DNA of 64,000 nucleotides from Campylobacter sp. RM12651 (GTDB lineage Bacteria; Campylobacterota; Campylobacteria; Campylobacterales; Campylobacteraceae): the NCBI RefSeq assembly GCF_022369475.1, contig NZ_CP059600.1, forward strand, positions 1,983,355-2,047,354, given 5' to 3'. The translations under genes were made by a program, and so were the position numbers. This document shows, in pieces, positions 62,096 through 64,000 of the stretch; within the stretch, counting starts at the first letter, position 1; every line of letters starts with the position of its first letter. A model generated the notes under the pieces. That model ran no database searches, was not told the origin of the DNA, and was given only the letters and a program-made list of their open reading frames with translations.

Positions 62096-62101
62096 TATAA
62101 T
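62096..62101 (+). promoter_or_regulatory. -10 box of the tRNA-Glu gene
   Basis: TATAAT at 62096-62101, preceded by a periodic A/T-rich region without a good -35 box, as is usual in Campylobacter. The tRNA starts 37 bases later. Confidence 0.5.
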
Positions 62102-62137
62102 AACGGCTTTTACATCACAAGAAAAAACTTCTTGAAA

Positions 62138-62212
62138 GGCCCATTCGTCTAGCGGTTAGGACATCGCCCTTTCACGGCGGTAACACGAGTTCGAGTCTCG
62201 TATGGGTCACCA
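62138..62212 (+). tRNA. tRNA-Glu (anticodon TTC)
   Basis: The 75 bases fold with acceptor arms GGCCCAT and ATGGGTC, D-loop GTCTAGCGGTTAGGAC, anticodon loop CTTTCAC, T loop TTCGAGT and encoded CCA. Anticodon TTC reads GAA and GAG. Confidence 0.97.
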
Positions 62213-62304
62213 ATCCTCCTTTATGTTTATTTAATTTAATGAAAAAAATCCTTTTTTACCTTACCCCTGTGAGATAATAACTCAAAATAAAAAAGGATTT
62301 TTTT

Positions 62305-63507
62305 ATGATTAAAGACGCGATATCTGGACTTCAGATTTTATTCGTAGCCTTTGGTGCAATGGTATTAGTTCCTTTACTTACCGGACTAAATCCTGCAATG
62401 GCTCTTTTAGGTGCTGGGTGCGGAACGATTATTTTTCAAATCATTACGAAATTTAAAGTTCCTATATATCTTGGCTCATCATTTGCATTCATAACCCCTA
62501 TAATTTATTCTATGAAAGAATGGGGAATTAATTCAACTATGTTTGCCTTATTTTGCACAGGATTTGTTTATTTTATCTTTGCTGCAATTATCAAAACAAA
62601 AGGCGAGAGTTTTATTAGCAAACTTTTTCCCGCAGTTGTAATTGGCCCTGTAATCATCGTAATAGGTCTTAGCGTTGCTGTAAGTGCAGCTGGAATGGCT
62701 ATGGGTATGAGTGGCTCAACTCAAGTAATTGATAAAGATATAGCTTTAATGCTTTCTACTTTTTCATTCTTAGTTACTATTGTAATTGCTATTTTTGGCT
62801 CAAAAATGTTTAAATTAGTTCCTATTTTAATAGGTGCTATTTGTGGATATATTTTAGCCTTTATTTTAGGCTATGTTGATACTAGTGCAATTAAAGCTGC
62901 ACCTTGGTTTGCAATCCCACATTTTGAAACACCTAGCATTAATTTTAGTGCAGCAATTTTTATGATACCTGTTGCAATTGCTCCTGTAATTGAGCATATT
63001 GGTGCGGTTATGGCAATAGGTGCAGTAACTAAAAAAGATTACACAAAAGACCCAGGTCTTCATAGAACTTTAAGTGGAGATGGTGTTGGAGTTTGTGTTG
63101 CAGGTTTAATAGGTGGTCCTCCAGTTACAACTTATTCAGAAGTTACAGGTGCAATAATGATTACAAAAAACGCACAAGTAAAAATTATGACTTGGGCTGC
63201 AATATTTGCAATATTACTTGCATTTGTGGGTAAATTTAATGCTATTTTACAATCAATTCCATTACCTGTAATGGGTGGAGTTATGATACTTTTATTTGGA
63301 ACAATTGCTAGTCTTGGGATTAAAACCTTAGTTGATGCTAAAATAGATTTAACTAATAATAAAAACCTAGTAATTATTAGCTCTACTTTGATTGTAGGTG
63401 TTGGTGGGCTTAGTGCTAGTTTTGGAAGCGTTTCGTTTTCAGGAGTTGGACTTAGTGCCTTACTTGCAATTATTCTAAATCTAATCTTACCTAACAAACA
63501 AGATTAA
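62305..63507 (+). CDS. uraA: Uracil permease, NCS2 family
   Basis: The 400-residue membrane protein has about 12-14 helices, the family signature FVAFGAMVLVPLLTGLNPAM, PVAIAPVIEHIGAVMAIGAV (substrate-binding Glu in IEHIG) and GLIGGPPVTTYSEVTGAI. It imports uracil with protons. AAAGGATTTTTTT precedes the ATG. A strong terminator follows. Confidence 0.93.
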   Translation: MIKDAISGLQILFVAFGAMVLVPLLTGLNPAMALLGAGCGTIIFQIITKFKVPIYLGSSFAFITPIIYSMKEWGINSTMFALFCTGFVYFIFAAIIKTKGESFISKLFPAVVIGPVIIVIGLSVAVSAAGMAMGMSGSTQVIDKDIALMLSTFSFLVTIVIAIFGSKMFKLVPILIGAICGYILAFILGYVDTSAIKAAPWFAIPHFETPSINFSAAIFMIPVAIAPVIEHIGAVMAIGAVTKKDYTKDPGLHRTLSGDGVGVCVAGLIGGPPVTTYSEVTGAIMITKNAQVKIMTWAAIFAILLAFVGKFNAILQSIPLPVMGGVMILLFGTIASLGIKTLVDAKIDLTNNKNLVIISSTLIVGVGGLSASFGSVSFSGVGLSALLAIILNLILPNKQD

Positions 63508-63512
63508 TTATT

Positions 63513-63550
63513 AATTCAAATTCTTTTTAGAATTTGAATTATTATTTTTT
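63513..63550 (+). terminator. Rho-independent terminator after uraA
   Basis: AATTCAAATTCT and AGAATTTGAATT form a 12-bp stem with a TTTT loop, followed by ATTATTTTTT. Confidence 0.85.
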
Positions 63551-63672
63551 AATTTTTTCTTAAATTCTAAAATTTGTTACGAAACTTAACACTTTTTAAA
63601 AAAATTATCCATTTTCAATTATTTCAAATTGTAACTTTGTTAAAATCTAACATTTTTTTATGGAGGTTAAAA

Positions 63673-64000
63673 ATGGATTTATTTTTATCGCTTACAGGCT
63701 TTATTGGGCTTGGATTTATTGTATGGCTACTCTTAAAAGATAAAACCACTCCTGCAATAGCATTTATTTTAGTTAGCTTTGTAGTTGCTGCAATGCTTAT
63801 GATAATGGATTATTGTGGGTTAGAAGTCGGAAAAGCTTTAGGGGTTAAAGGAGATGTTTTAAACTTTAAAGCAATGAAAGGTTTTATAAAAGATGGTGTA
63901 AACACCGTTAGCGATACAGCAGCTTTATTTGTATTTTCTATTCTTTTTTTTAGTGTGCTTAGTGCTAGTGGATTTTTTAATAAAATTATTAATTTCTTGC
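63673..64000 (+). CDS. CitM-like citrate/divalent-cation transporter, C-terminus cut by window edge
   Basis: The first 109 residues start MDLFLSLTGFIGLGFIVWLL after GGAGG, with two helices, then NFKAMKGFIKDGVNTVSDTA and AALFVFSILFFSVLSASGFF. The pattern (helix pair, short loop, G-x-x-x-V...LF-F-I-FF-V) resembles the start of the CitMHS family of citrate-metal symporters. Only the first quarter is seen, so the substrate is open. Confidence 0.65.
   Translation, partial: MDLFLSLTGFIGLGFIVWLLLKDKTTPAIAFILVSFVVAAMLMIMDYCGLEVGKALGVKGDVLNFKAMKGFIKDGVNTVSDTAALFVFSILFFSVLSASGFFNKIINFL

Overview
The window is AT-rich Campylobacterota chromosome and is most likely from a Campylobacter of the jejuni/lari type. 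Supporting evidence is the very low GC, the blocks fliQ with a short YrdC-like gene, ispE-csrA-truB, pyk-mqo-coaX, and gatC-(pilT)-cvpA-fur-lysS-glyA-DUF1882-SPOR-aroE-yraN, and extended -10 promoters. The species cannot be fixed from the sequence alone.

Layout. Bases 1-10200 are host core: a partial GGDEF gene, fliQ, a tightly overlapping minus-strand operon (degenerate LigE-like protein, thioredoxin lipoprotein, META-domain lipoprotein, truB, csrA, ispE), a NIT-domain chemoreceptor, a divergent bisC/bioY pair and tRNA-Asn. Bases 10175-45057 are a 34.9-kb integrative conjugative element (ICE) inserted in the 3' end of tRNA-Asn and bounded by an exact 31-bp direct repeat. Bases 45058-64000 are host core again: apbE with a beta-propeller gene, pyk, mqo, coaX, a BamB/YfgM-like pair, the gatC to yraN block, an exonuclease, a YciA-type thioesterase, tRNA-Glu, uraA and the start of a CitM-like transporter.

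The element has a modular plan. The left end carries two small paralogous genes. Two almost identical inverted repeats of about 280 bp, rich in CTAGTCTG units, then enclose a 31.5-kb core. Outside the right repeat lie the tyrosine integrase, a PemK/MazF-type toxin gene and a compact GC-rich structured RNA. Within the core are an orphan adenine methyltransferase gene with a G9 tract (probable phase variation), a candidate oriT, MobC and MOBP relaxase, a set of small membrane proteins, and then a single minus-strand transfer operon of about 21.5 kb. That operon reads virB2, virB3/B4, virB5, B6, B7, B8, B9, B10, B11, virD4, a Cag12-like lipoprotein, TrbM, topB, a PcfJ-like gene, a zeta toxin-antitoxin pair, a VirB1 transglycosylase, a Toprim primase and a frameshifted ardC. 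Opposite it lie a RepA-type helicase and a ParA/ribbon-helix-helix partition pair. The parts are those of an element that excises, relaxes, replicates, segregates and exports itself through a VirB/D4 channel.

The most unusual signals are the large inverted repeats; the exactly 10-bp-phased TATTTTA arrays before the antitoxin and parA, between parA and its partner, and inside both inverted repeats; a GC-rich palindromic insert translated in frame within one element protein (26151-26259); the PemK toxin followed directly by a structured RNA with no antitoxin ORF; the phase-variable methyltransferase; and, in the host part, a LigE-family protein lacking its catalytic lysine.
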